DNA of 64,000 nt from the NCBI RefSeq assembly GCF_001424485.1, contig NZ_LMQC01000012.1, positions 333,012 through 397,011 on the forward strand, given 5' to 3'. The notes under the pieces were generated by a model. It saw nothing but the letters and a program-made list of their open reading frames with translations, had not been told where the DNA came from and made no database searches. This stretch comes from Modestobacter sp. Leaf380. GTDB taxonomy: Bacteria > Actinomycetota > Actinomycetes > Mycobacteriales > Geodermatophilaceae. This document shows, in pieces, positions 1 to 7,382 of the stretch. The position numbers were made by a program, and so were the translations under genes. How positions within the stretch are numbered: the first letter of the stretch is position 1; each line of letters opens with the position of its first letter.

Positions 1-2087
1 CCGGCCGCCTGGATGGCGGTGATCGCGATGGTGTTGACGATGTCGCGCACGGTGGCTCCCCGGGAGAGGTCGTTGACCGGCTTGTTGAGGCCCTGCAGCA
101 CCGGTCCGATGGCCACGGCCCCCGCCGAGCGCTGCACCGCCTTGTAGGTGTTGTTGCCGGTGTTGAGGTCCGGGAAGACGAACACGGTGGCCTGCCCGGC
201 GACCGCGGAGCCGGGCAGCTTCGAGGCCCCGATCGCCGGGTCGGCGGCGGCATCGTACTGCATCGGGCCGTCCACGACGAGCTCCGGCGCCCGCTCGCGG
301 ACCAGCGCGGTGGCCTCCCGCACCTTGTCCACGTCGGCGCCGGTGCCCGAGGTGCCGGTCGAGTAGGACAGCATCGCCACCCGCGGCTCGATGCCGAAGC
401 GGGCCGCGGTGGCCGCGGAGGAGATCGCGATGTCGGCCAGCTGGGCGGCGTCCGGGAGCGGGTTGACCGCACAGTCGCCGTAGACCAGCACCCGGTCGGC
501 CAGCGCCATCAGGAAGACGCTGGACACCACCGACACCCCGGGCCTGGTGCGGATGACCTCGAAGGCGGGCCGGATGGTGTGCGCGGTGGTGTGCGCGGCG
601 CCCGACACCATCCCGCCGACCAGGCCGAGCTGCACCATCATCGTGCCGAAGTACGACACGTCGGGGACCACGTCGAGCGCTGCCTCCACGGTCATCCCGC
701 GGTGCGCCCGCAGCCGGGCGTACTCCTCCGCGAACCGGGTCCGCAGCTCCTCGTCGAACGGGCTGACCACCTCGGCACCGGCCAGGTCCAGGCCCAGCTC
801 GGAGGCCCGGGCGCGCACCTTGGCCTCGTCCCCGAGCAGGGTCAGCCGGGCGATCCGGCGGGACAGCACGATCGCCGCCGCGCGCAGCACCCGGTCGTCG
901 TCCCCCTCGGGCAGGACGACGTGCTGGGCCGCGGCGCGGCTGCGCTCGGTGAGCAGGTGCTCGAACATCAGCGGCGTGACGACGGTGGAGCGGCCGACGT
1001 CCAGGCTCTCCAGCAGCCGGCGGGTGTCCACGGCCTCGTCGAAGAGCGCGATGGAGGTCTCGGTCTTGCGGGGGGAGTCCGCGGCGATGAGCCCGCGGGT
1101 GTGGATGACCCGGGCGGTGGTGTCGAAGGTGCCCAGGTCGGTGCGCACGATGGGCAGCGAGGAGCCCAGCCCGGCGATGAGCTGGACGACGGGCTCGGGC
1201 AGGTCGATGCCGCCGTTGAGCAGGATGCCGGTGGGCGAGGGGTAGGTGCCGGCGGCGTGCGCGGTCATCACGCCCAGCACGACGTCGGGCCGGTCGCCGG
1301 GGACGACGACCACGGAGCCCTCGGTGAGCCGGGGCAGCACGTTGACCATCGACATCGCGGCGACGACGACGCCCATCGCCTCCCGGCCCATCAGCTCCGG
1401 GTCCCCGGCGACCAGCTCGCCGTCCACGGCTGCGGCGACCGCGGCGAACGTCGGCGCGATGAGGAACGGCTCCTCCGGGATCGCCCACACCGGGCGCGGG
1501 GTGACGGCGCTGACCGCGGCGACCCCCTCGGCGAGCCGGTCCGGGTCGGCCCGGTTGAGCACGACCGCGACGACGTCGGCGTGCTCGGCAGCCAGCTCGC
1601 GCAGCGCCGGCTCGGCGACGGCGGCCAGGTGCTCGGGCGAGCGTGCCGGGGCCTGGCCCAGGTGCTCGGCCCCGGCCGGGTCCCGCCCGCCCAGGACCAG
1701 CACGACCGGGGTGCCCAGGTTGGCCGCGATCCGGGCGTTGAAGGACAGCTCGGTGGGCGAGCTGACGTCGGTGAAGTCCGAGCCGACCACGACGACGGCG
1801 TCGCAGCGCGCCTGGACCGCCGCGTACCGCTCGACGATGCGGGCCAGGGCGGCATCGCCGTCGCTGTGCACGTCGTCGTAGGTGACGCCGATGGCGTCGT
1901 CGTGCGCGACGTCGGCGGTGGCCCGCTCCAGCAGGGTCGCCAGCACCGGGTCGGTGGCACCGCGGGCGATCGGCCGGAACACCCCGACCCGCTCCACCTC
2001 GCGGGTGAGGGTGGTGAGCAGGCCCAGGGCGACGATCGACTTGCCGGAGTGCCCCTCCACGGAGGCCACGTAGACGCTGCGGGCCAC
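1..2087 (-). CDS. pta: phosphate acetyltransferase (partial, 3' end off window)
   Basis: Converts acetyl-CoA and phosphate to acetyl phosphate and CoA in the cytoplasm, the first step of the Pta-AckA acetate pathway. The 695 visible codons have the long three-part architecture of Pta. There is an N-terminal P-loop-like domain (VASVEGHSGKS near the start), a middle DRTGG-type regulatory region, and a C-terminal PTA_PTB catalytic domain containing SYSTGTSGTGADVDKV, FPDLNTGNNTYK and GPVLQGLNKPVNDLSRG. The frame is still open at base 1, where it reads TIAITAIQAA, very near the usual C-terminus, so only a few residues are missing. The GTG start at 2087 follows a purine-rich ribosome site (GAGGGAGAG). 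An acetate kinase gene would be expected just beyond the left edge, but that is inference only. Confidence 0.96.
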   Translation of the reverse strand, partial: MARSVYVASVEGHSGKSIVALGLLTTLTREVERVGVFRPIARGATDPVLATLLERATADVAHDDAIGVTYDDVHSDGDAALARIVERYAAVQARCDAVVVVGSDFTDVSSPTELSFNARIAANLGTPVVLVLGGRDPAGAEHLGQAPARSPEHLAAVAEPALRELAAEHADVVAVVLNRADPDRLAEGVAAVSAVTPRPVWAIPEEPFLIAPTFAAVAAAVDGELVAGDPELMGREAMGVVVAAMSMVNVLPRLTEGSVVVVPGDRPDVVLGVMTAHAAGTYPSPTGILLNGGIDLPEPVVQLIAGLGSSLPIVRTDLGTFDTTARVIHTRGLIAADSPRKTETSIALFDEAVDTRRLLESLDVGRSTVVTPLMFEHLLTERSRAAAQHVVLPEGDDDRVLRAAAIVLSRRIARLTLLGDEAKVRARASELGLDLAGAEVVSPFDEELRTRFAEEYARLRAHRGMTVEAALDVVPDVSYFGTMMVQLGLVGGMVSGAAHTTAHTIRPAFEVIRTRPGVSVVSSVFLMALADRVLVYGDCAVNPLPDAAQLADIAISSAATAARFGIEPRVAMLSYSTGTSGTGADVDKVREATALVRERAPELVVDGPMQYDAAADPAIGASKLPGSAVAGQATVFVFPDLNTGNNTYKAVQRSAGAVAIGPVLQGLNKPVNDLSRGATVRDIVNTIAITAIQAA

Positions 2088-2202
2088 GGCGGGCTCTCCC
2101 TCGGGGCTGTGCTCTCGGTGCGCGGGAGCACCGGCGAGCGGGGGCGGTGTCGCTGGCGACGCTACCGACCGCCCTGCTCCCCGGCCTGCCGGCAGGGGGA
2201 GG

Positions 2203-2826
2203 TCACAGCCCGTGGTCGGGGGCGGTCATGTCCCCGGTGCCGGGGACGGCGTCGGTCAGGCCGTAGCGCAGGTGCACGGTGCCGCCGGGGCCGGCGGCCG
2301 GGGGCGCGAGCAGCTCGAGGACCGCGGGCACCGCGCCGCCGGCGAACACGGTCTTGCCGGTGCCCAGGGTGATCGGGTGCAGCCACAGGTCCAGCCGGTC
2401 GACCAGCCGCTCCCGGAGCAGGGTCTGCACCAGGTCCAGGCTGCCCACGACCACCGTCTTCTCGTGCCGCTCGCGCAGCTCGCGGACCGCGGCCGGCAGG
2501 TCCGGGCCCAGCTGCCGCGACCCGGCCCAGGACAGGTCCGGGGCGCCCCGGGAGGCGACGTACTTGGGGACCCGGTTGAACAGCCGGGCGAAGTCGCCGT
2601 CCTGGTGCGGCCAGTACGCGGAGAAGACCCCGTGCGTGCGCCGGCCCAGCAGCAGCGCGTCGGTGCCCTCGTAGGCGGCGGCGACCTGCGCCCCGGACAC
2701 CTCGTCGACCAGCGGCGCCTGCCAGCCGCCGAACGGGAACCCGCCGTCGGTGTCCTCCTGCGGACCGCCGGGGCCCTGCGCGACGAGGTCGAGGGTGGCG
2801 AAGAGCTCGAGCTGGACGATCCCCAC
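2203..2826 (-). CDS. dihydrofolate reductase family protein (RibD C-terminal domain)
   Basis: A 207-residue stand-alone RibD C-terminal/DHFR-like domain, a family of NADPH-dependent reductases whose members often lack an assigned substrate. Visible family features are the N-terminal strand MGIVQLELFATLD, the DALLLGRRTH nucleotide-binding segment near residue 60, and VVVGSLDLVQTLL followed by LVDRLDLWLHPITLGTGKTVF toward the C-terminus. The GTG start has an upstream AGGGAG site. It lies upstream of pta on the same strand with about 115 bases between, so it may be its own unit. The exact reaction cannot be told from sequence. Confidence 0.85.
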   Translation of the reverse strand: MGIVQLELFATLDLVAQGPGGPQEDTDGGFPFGGWQAPLVDEVSGAQVAAAYEGTDALLLGRRTHGVFSAYWPHQDGDFARLFNRVPKYVASRGAPDLSWAGSRQLGPDLPAAVRELRERHEKTVVVGSLDLVQTLLRERLVDRLDLWLHPITLGTGKTVFAGGAVPAVLELLAPPAAGPGGTVHLRYGLTDAVPGTGDMTAPDHGL

Positions 2827-2980
2827 GGCGTGCTCCCTGGTGTGCGGTGACGGTGTGCGGTGACGGGTCGAGGACAGGACCCGCCGGCCGGCCGGGACTC
2901 ATCGGGTCCACCCCAGGTCGGACCGCCGGGTCGTCCCCGGGACCGATGTGCGCGCGGCCCGGCGTCCCGAGACTGGGTGC

Positions 2981-3196
2981 ATGGACGACGCGACCAGGCC
3001 CACCGCCCCGCGCGGACCCGAGATCGCCGCCGCGCTGCGCCAGCTGCAGCTGGCCGTCTTCCGCGGCGACGTCGAGCTCGACGCCGCCCGGCTGGAGTCC
3101 TGGCCCCCGGGCGCCCGCCTGGCCCTGGACCAGTGCGCGCGCCGGGCCGCCGCCCGCGGGCACCGGTTCGTCGTCCGCGGGGCGCAGGCGGCCTGA
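2981..3196 (+). CDS. small conserved-looking hypothetical protein
   Basis: A 71-residue ORF starting MDDATRPTAPRG with an amphipathic, alanine/arginine-rich body (AAALRQLQLAVFRGDVELD) and ending FVVRGAQAA. No domain recognised. I chose ATG 2981 over the upstream in-frame GTG at 2948 because the upstream codons read as non-coding. It is divergent from the DHFR-like gene. GAGACT lies 6 bases before the ATG, similar in placement to the leaderless promoters elsewhere in the window. Codon use is consistent with the neighbours, but support is only moderate. Confidence 0.5.
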   Translation: MDDATRPTAPRGPEIAAALRQLQLAVFRGDVELDAARLESWPPGARLALDQCARRAAARGHRFVVRGAQAA

Positions 3197-3246
3197 GCCC
3201 GCGGCGTCCCGGGCGGGTGTCGGAGGGCGTCCCCACGCTGCGCCCC

Positions 3247-3521
3247 GTGTCCTCCCCCACGTGGCCCCGCACCGGTCTGGACGAGCTGCTGCTGGGCACG
3301 GCGGTGCCGCTGCCGACGCCGGTCGACCCGGACGTGGAGGTGGTCCGGCTGGACCACGTGCACGTCAGCGTGCTGGTCCGCCCGGACCGTCGGGCTGGAC
3401 CTGGGGCCGGCGACCGCCGTGCACCGGTACCTCCCGCCGGTCGCGGCCCAGGGCTCCCCGGACGCGGCCCGGTGGCGGCAGCTCGGCGACCACGCCGACA
3501 CCACGCTGCAGGGACTCCGGG
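3247..3521 (+). pseudogene. frameshifted small hypothetical protein
   Basis: From GTG 3247 one frame reads a plausible protein beginning VSSPTWPRTGLDELLLGT and reaching VRLDHVHVSVLVRPDR near 3390. It then degenerates, while the +1-shifted frame continues sensibly as VGLDLGPATAVHRYLPP and RWRQLGDHADTTLQGLR to about 3510. The switch lies within 3385-3400, a stretch with GGG and GGGG runs. No clean stop is found before the 3' end of the convergent epimerase-like gene at 3522. I read this as one broken or mis-sequenced small gene. No family recognised. Confidence 0.4.
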
Positions 3522-4502
3522 TCAGGCCGACCAGTCGGGGTCGGTGCGCACCCGGTGCGTGGGGTCCTCGCTGCTGCCCACGCCGGCGGTCCGGCTGCCC
3601 TGGTGCGCCCGGCGCAGGGCCTCCCGGGAACTGACCAGGCCGCCCTCGGGGTCGGGCACGATGCCACGGATGCGGTCGTCGGTGGACCCCATGCTGTTGG
3701 GCAGGCTCATGATCAGGTCGGCGGCCAGCTCGTGCGGCAGCGGCGTCAGCCAGGAGGCCACCGTGGCGACCAGCTTGGGCGGGACCGGCGGGAAGGGCAG
3801 CCACACCCGGCGCAGCCCGGCCTCGGCCGCGTAGGCCTTCACCAGCTCGGCGTAGGTGGGGCTCTCCCCGTTGGACACCTCGTAGGCGCCGGCGGGGAGC
3901 AGGTCCCGGTCCGCCGCCGCCACCAGGTAGTGCAGGACGTCGGTGACCGCGATCGGCGAGACCGGGTGCTGCATCCAGGTGGGGAACGGGACGACCGGCA
4001 CCCGGTCGGCGATGTGCCGCACCAGCTCGTAGGACGTCGACCCGCCGCCCAGCACGATCGCCGCGCGCAGCCAGACCAGCTCGACGCCGGCCTCCCCGAG
4101 GGCGTCGCCGACGTCGGCCCGGCTCTCCAGGTGCTCGGACAGCTCCTCCTGCTGGGGCACGAAGCCGCCCAGGTAGACGATCCGGGAGACCCCGGCGTCC
4201 CGGGCCGCGGCGGCGAACTGCCGGGCGCTGTCCAGGTCCTGGGCGGCGAAGTCGCCCTCCCCGATCGAGTGCACCAGGAAGTAGGCCACCTCGACGTCCC
4301 CGGCCCGGGCGAACGCCTGGCGGCAGGAGTCGGCGTCGGAGACGTCCAGGGCCACCTCGTCGACGGCGTCGGACCAGTCGAAGTCGGCCAGCTTGCCGAC
4401 GTCGCGCGCGGTGGCGACCACGTCGTGGCCGGCGCGGTCGAGCTGCACGACCAGCCGGGACCCGATGTAGCCGGAGGAACCTGTCACCAGACAACGAGTC
4501 AC
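3522..4502 (-). CDS. NAD(P)-binding epimerase-like (atypical SDR) protein
   Basis: About 326 residues with an N-terminal Rossmann dinucleotide site, CLVTGSSGYIGSRLV, within the first 20 residues, followed by a typical NmrA/extended-SDR layout (RDVGKLADFDW, VAYFLVHSIGEGDF, RIVYLGGFVPQ, LRAAIVLGGGSTSYE). The catalytic YxxxK of classical SDRs is not evident, so it may be an atypical SDR that binds NAD(P) for regulation or acts on a sugar or quinone. GTG 4502 places the Rossmann strand directly at the N-terminus. A TTG at 4535 would add 11 residues. Substrate unknown. It sits between an unrelated small ORF and the metal exporter. Confidence 0.8.
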   Translation of the reverse strand: MTRCLVTGSSGYIGSRLVVQLDRAGHDVVATARDVGKLADFDWSDAVDEVALDVSDADSCRQAFARAGDVEVAYFLVHSIGEGDFAAQDLDSARQFAAAARDAGVSRIVYLGGFVPQQEELSEHLESRADVGDALGEAGVELVWLRAAIVLGGGSTSYELVRHIADRVPVVPFPTWMQHPVSPIAVTDVLHYLVAAADRDLLPAGAYEVSNGESPTYAELVKAYAAEAGLRRVWLPFPPVPPKLVATVASWLTPLPHELAADLIMSLPNSMGSTDDRIRGIVPDPEGGLVSSREALRRAHQGSRTAGVGSSEDPTHRVRTDPDWSA

Positions 4503-4554
4503 CCCTGGTGGATGCCATCGGGGTGAGCTGCGCAAACCGGAGGAGACCAGTCAC

Positions 4555-5692
4555 TCAGCAGGCGGCCCGGTGCCCGGCGCCCCGGGCCCACCCTGTCGAG
4601 GCGTGGTGGGCCAGCGCGTGGTGCGGGTCGGTGCCGTGGGCGGCGGGGCTGACGTGGACGGTGGCGTCGACGAGCTTGGGGACGTCGTGCAGCAACCGGT
4701 GGTGGACGTCGACGGCGATGTCGTGGCCGGCGGTGACCGACAGGGCGGGATCGACGGTGACGGCCGCCTCGACCCGGATGCGGTGGCCGGTCCAGCGGAC
4801 CCGGAGTCGTTCGACGTCCAGCACCCCGGGGGTGGCGAGGACGGTCGCCTCGGCGAGGTCGAGCACCTCGGGCTCGACAGCGTCCATGAGCCGCCGGTAG
4901 ACGTCACGGGCGGCGCTCCTGAGCACCAGCAGGATGGCGACGGTGATGGCCAGTCCGACGAGCGGGTCGGCCAGCGGGAAGCCGGCCAGCACCCCCAGCG
5001 CCCCGAACACGACGGCCAACGAGGTGAGTCCGTCGGTGCGGGCGTGCAGGCCGTCGGCGACCAGCGCGGCGGAGCCGATCCGGCGGCCGACGCGTATCCG
5101 GTACAGGGCGACGAGCTCGTTGCCGGCTGCGCCGATGAGCCCGGCGGCGATGACGACCCCGACGTTCGTGATGGGCTGCGGGTCCAGCAGGCGCCGGATC
5201 GACTCGTAGCCGGCCAGCACCGCCGACAGGGCGATCATCGCGACGATGAACACCCCGGCGAGGTCCTCGGCCCGGTCGTAGCCGTAGGTGTAGCGCCGCG
5301 AGGCCGCGCGCCGGCCGAGCAGGAACGCGATCCACAGCGGGACTGCGGTCAGTGCGTCGGAGAAGTTGTGCACGGTGTCGGCCAGCAGCGCCACCGACCC
5401 GGTGGCCCACACGACGACGGCCTGGGCCAGGGCGGTCACCAGCAGCACCACGAGGCTGGTCTTGAGCGCCCGGATGCCCTCGGTGCTGGACTCCAGGGCC
5501 GAGTCGATGGAGTCCGCGGAGTCGTGGGCTGTGCGGGCGGAACACCCCCAGCAGGAACCCCTTCGAGCCGGTGGGGTGGTCGTGGCCGTGCTCTTCGTGC
5601 GGGTGGTCGTGGTCGGCGTGCGCGCGGCCGTGACCCTCGCGGTCGTGTCCGTGGCTGTCGTCGTGGCCGGAGTGCTCGGCGGGGGTCGTCAT
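4555..5692 (-). pseudogene. cation diffusion facilitator metal exporter with a one-base frameshift
   Basis: CDF family proton-coupled exporter of divalent metals such as Zn, Co or Cd across the cytoplasmic membrane. From ATG 5692 the first frame gives a histidine-rich N-terminus (HDDSHGHDREGHGR, HPHEEHGHDH) ending FLLGVFRPHS. The rest of the protein continues in another frame as HDSADSIDSALESSTEG and then the CDF core. The join is at 5524-5530, where three G on the plus strand replace an expected two. Core features are HNFSD in TM2, DGLHARTDG in TM5 and a C-terminal cytoplasmic domain. The start overlaps the arsR stop (ATGA), so the two form a metal-response operon. If the extra base is real, only an N-terminally truncated product from GTG 5451 (about 298 residues) could be made. 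If it is a sequencing error, the gene is intact. Confidence 0.85.
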
Positions 5693-6084
5693 GACGTGGC
5701 CTCGGCGGGTCGGGTCGGCAGGGCGGTGAGGCCGGTGTCGGGGCGGTGGTGGTCGGGGACGGCGGCGGTGGCGTGGTCGGCGTTGTAGACCGCGTCGGTG
5801 ACCAGTTGCGCGATGTGGTCGTTCTCCAGCCGGTAGAACACCGACGTCCCCTCCCGGCGGGTCTGCACCAGGCGGGTCATCCGCAGCTTGGCCAGGTGCT
5901 GGGACACCGACGCCGGGGTCTTGCCGATGTGCACCGCGAGCTCGTTGACCGACAGCTCGTGGCCGATCAGCGCCCAGAGCAGCTGGATGCGGGTGGCGTC
6001 GGACAGCATCCGGAACACCTCGACCGCCAGGTCGACCTGCTCCTCCGGCAGCGCCGGCGGCCATGTCCTGCTATCCGCATCCAT
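5689..6084 (-). CDS. ArsR/SmtB-family metal-sensing transcriptional repressor
   Basis: 131 residues with the winged-helix signature FRMLSDATRIQLLWAL, then ELSVNELAVHIGKTPASVSQHLAKLR as the HTH and RREGTSVFYRLEN as the wing. The last helix, NDHIAQLVTDAVYNADH, carries paired Asp/His residues positioned like the alpha-5 metal site of the Zn/Co/Ni sensors CzrA and NmtR; metal specificity is inferred. ATG 6084 was chosen because a -10-like TACAGT lies exactly 6 bases upstream, and the family signature then starts at a normal distance. The stop overlaps the CDF exporter start by 4 bases, giving a self-regulated efflux operon. Confidence 0.92.
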   Translation of the reverse strand: MDADSRTWPPALPEEQVDLAVEVFRMLSDATRIQLLWALIGHELSVNELAVHIGKTPASVSQHLAKLRMTRLVQTRREGTSVFYRLENDHIAQLVTDAVYNADHATAAVPDHHRPDTGLTALPTRPAEATS

Positions 6085-6104
6085 ACGCAGACTGTAGAGA
6101 TGCG
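6076..6104 (-). promoter_or_regulatory. arsR leaderless promoter and possible operator
   Basis: TACAGT (6091-6096, minus strand) fits the actinobacterial -10 TANNNT and is followed by 6 bases and the arsR ATG. An inverted repeat CGCATC (6076-6081) / GATGCG (6099-6104) spans the start codon and the -10. An ArsR dimer bound there would block transcription. Confidence 0.45.
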
Positions 6105-6149
6105 TGAGGGCTCCCGGGGCACGTCCACGGGAGGAGACGACCGGCAGCG

Positions 6150-6422
6150 AGGGACTTCTGGCTGAACACGGCCGAGAGGGCCACCAAGACCGGCGCGCCG
6201 ACCCTGGCGGCACACGTCGTCACTGCAGGTGTGACGGCGCTGACCGTCGACTGGATCAGCGCCCTGGCCGCCACCGGCACCGGTGTACTGGCGTCCCTGC
6301 TCACCTCGGTGGCCTCTGGTGGGTTCGGGCGCCGCGGCACGGCCTCGGCACCGCCGATGACCGAGTCCTCGGTACCGCGGTCGACGTACCCGCGGGTGGC
6401 CCGGCGCGCAGCCGGGGACTAG
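6150..6422 (+). pseudogene. phage holin-like remnant lacking a start codon
   Basis: The frame from 6150 reads RDFWLNTAERATKTGAPTL, then HVVTAGVTALTVDWISALAA and TGVLASLLTSVASGGFG. The order (DFW-x-TAER, an Ala/Thr-rich helix, VDW, a second helix ending LTSVAS) matches small holins of actinophages and their chromosomal relatives. Homologues start just before RDFW; here that codon is AGG, and no ATG, GTG or TTG occurs in frame between the upstream TGA near 6106 and GTG 6231. It therefore looks like a decayed prophage gene. It lies next to a tRNA gene, a common integration site. The C-terminal 30 residues resemble no family. Confidence 0.5.
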
Positions 6423-6613
6423 AACATGCGGCCGGCGGCCGAGGCGACCAGCAGGACCCACAGCACCACGGCGCCCACGGTGAGCCAGAACGCCCACGCG
6501 ATGTGGGTCTGGGTGCTCGAGGTCTTGTGGGCGATCTTCTCCAGCGCGGTCGTCTGCCGGACCAGGAGCGCATCGCGGTGCTGCTGGTCGTTCGTGGACT
6601 GCGGCTGGCTCGT
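6419..6613 (-). CDS. small single-pass membrane protein, possible ACG start
   Basis: About 64 residues: a polar, charged N-terminal half (STNDQQHRDALLVRQTTALEK) and one C-terminal membrane helix (AWAFWLTVGAVVLWVLLVAS) ending AAGRMF. In-frame ATG codons exist only upstream at 6703 and 6682, where the translation reads as non-coding. A -10-like TACCCT (6620-6625) lies 6 bases before ACG 6613, which would give a protein starting TSQPQSTND. That suggests an ACG start or an ATG changed to ACG. It overlaps the holin-like remnant tail-to-tail by 4 bases. Function unknown; prophage origin is possible. Confidence 0.4.
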   Translation of the reverse strand, partial: TSQPQSTNDQQHRDALLVRQTTALEKIAHKTSSTQTHIAWAFWLTVGAVVLWVLLVASAAGRMF

Positions 6614-6753
6614 GCGATGAGGGTAGCGATGCGGACCTGTCCAGTGCAGCAACGCCACCCGTCGTGGGGGCACGGGACTCATACGCCCTGCACACCGCCG
6701 CACAGGCTGTCGTGCTGGTCAGCGCCCACCTGCGGGTCTACCGAGAACCGTTG

Positions 6754-6826
6754 TGCCCCCAGCAGGATTCGAACCTGCGACACACGGTTTAGGAAACCGA
6801 TGCTCTATCCCCTGAGCTATGGGGGC
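6754..6826 (-). tRNA. tRNA-Arg (anticodon CCU)
   Basis: A complete 73-nt cloverleaf on the minus strand. The acceptor stem is GCCCCCA paired with TGGGGGC plus discriminator A. The D-arm contains AGCTCAGGGGATAGAGC. The anticodon stem-loop is CGGTTTCCTAAACCG with anticodon CCT in the centre. The T-arm contains GCAGGTTCGAATCCTGC. CCA is not encoded. It reads AGG codons. No duplicated tRNA 3' end (att-like repeat) was seen nearby. Confidence 0.97.
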
Positions 6827-7039
6827 TCGGGGTGCCCGACGAGGTTAGCGGCGCGGTCCGCGGACGCCCGACCGCGGGTGGGCGCGTCGCGCCGGGGCGG
6901 GAACACCCGGACGAGGAAGATCGTCAGAGAGACAGGAGCGAGAACCGGACCAAACGGTTACCTTTTCTCTCCGGGGCCGAGACGTGGCTCTGCGTACGTG
7001 CCCGGCAACGGCGCCGGGATGGGAGGTCGGAAGAGCGAG

Positions 7040-7372
7040 ATGAGCAGCACGCAGCAGGTCCGGGTCGAGGACGTCCCCACCCGGGGACGCTTCGAGGTCT
7101 CGGTCGACGACCGCGTCGTCGGCCTGGCCAGCTACCACGTCGACGGTGACGTCATGACGTTGCCGCACACCGAGGTCGACCCCTCCGTCGCCGGTCGCGG
7201 CATCGGCACCACCCTCGTGGAGGCCGTGCTCACCAGCGCCCGCGAGCAGCACCTCACGGTGCTCCCCTACTGCTCGTTCGTCCGGCACTACCTGCACGAG
7301 CACCCCACCGACGTCGACCTCGTCGCCGAGGCGGACCGGCCGCACTTCGGCCTGGAGCTCGCCGCCAGCTGA
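7040..7372 (+). CDS. GNAT-family N-acetyltransferase (short YidJ/COG2388-like)
   Basis: 110 residues. A minimal acetyltransferase fold with the acetyl-CoA loop at VDPSVAGRGIGTTLVEAVL (about residues 50-70), preceded by the strands FEVSVDDRVVGLASYHVDGD and followed by LTVLPYCSFVRHYLHEHPT. This size and the YC-Y motif are typical of the COG2388 subgroup, whose substrate is generally unknown. ATG 7040 follows a GGAGG about 14 bases upstream and starts MSSTQQVR. It is a single gene immediately ahead of the photolyase; 10 bases separate them, so co-transcription is likely. Confidence 0.88.
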   Translation: MSSTQQVRVEDVPTRGRFEVSVDDRVVGLASYHVDGDVMTLPHTEVDPSVAGRGIGTTLVEAVLTSAREQHLTVLPYCSFVRHYLHEHPTDVDLVAEADRPHFGLELAAS

Positions 7373-7382
7373 GCGCGCGACC

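Noticed and set aside
579-2372. A 597-codon plus-strand open frame
   Set aside because: It is antisense to pta; its residue composition (Gln/Gly/Asp/His-rich) is that of complement shadow frames.
6754-6826. Protein-coding reading of the tRNA region on the plus strand (RIRTCDTRFRKPMLYPLSYGG)
   Set aside because: This is the well-known spurious translation of an antisense tRNA gene.
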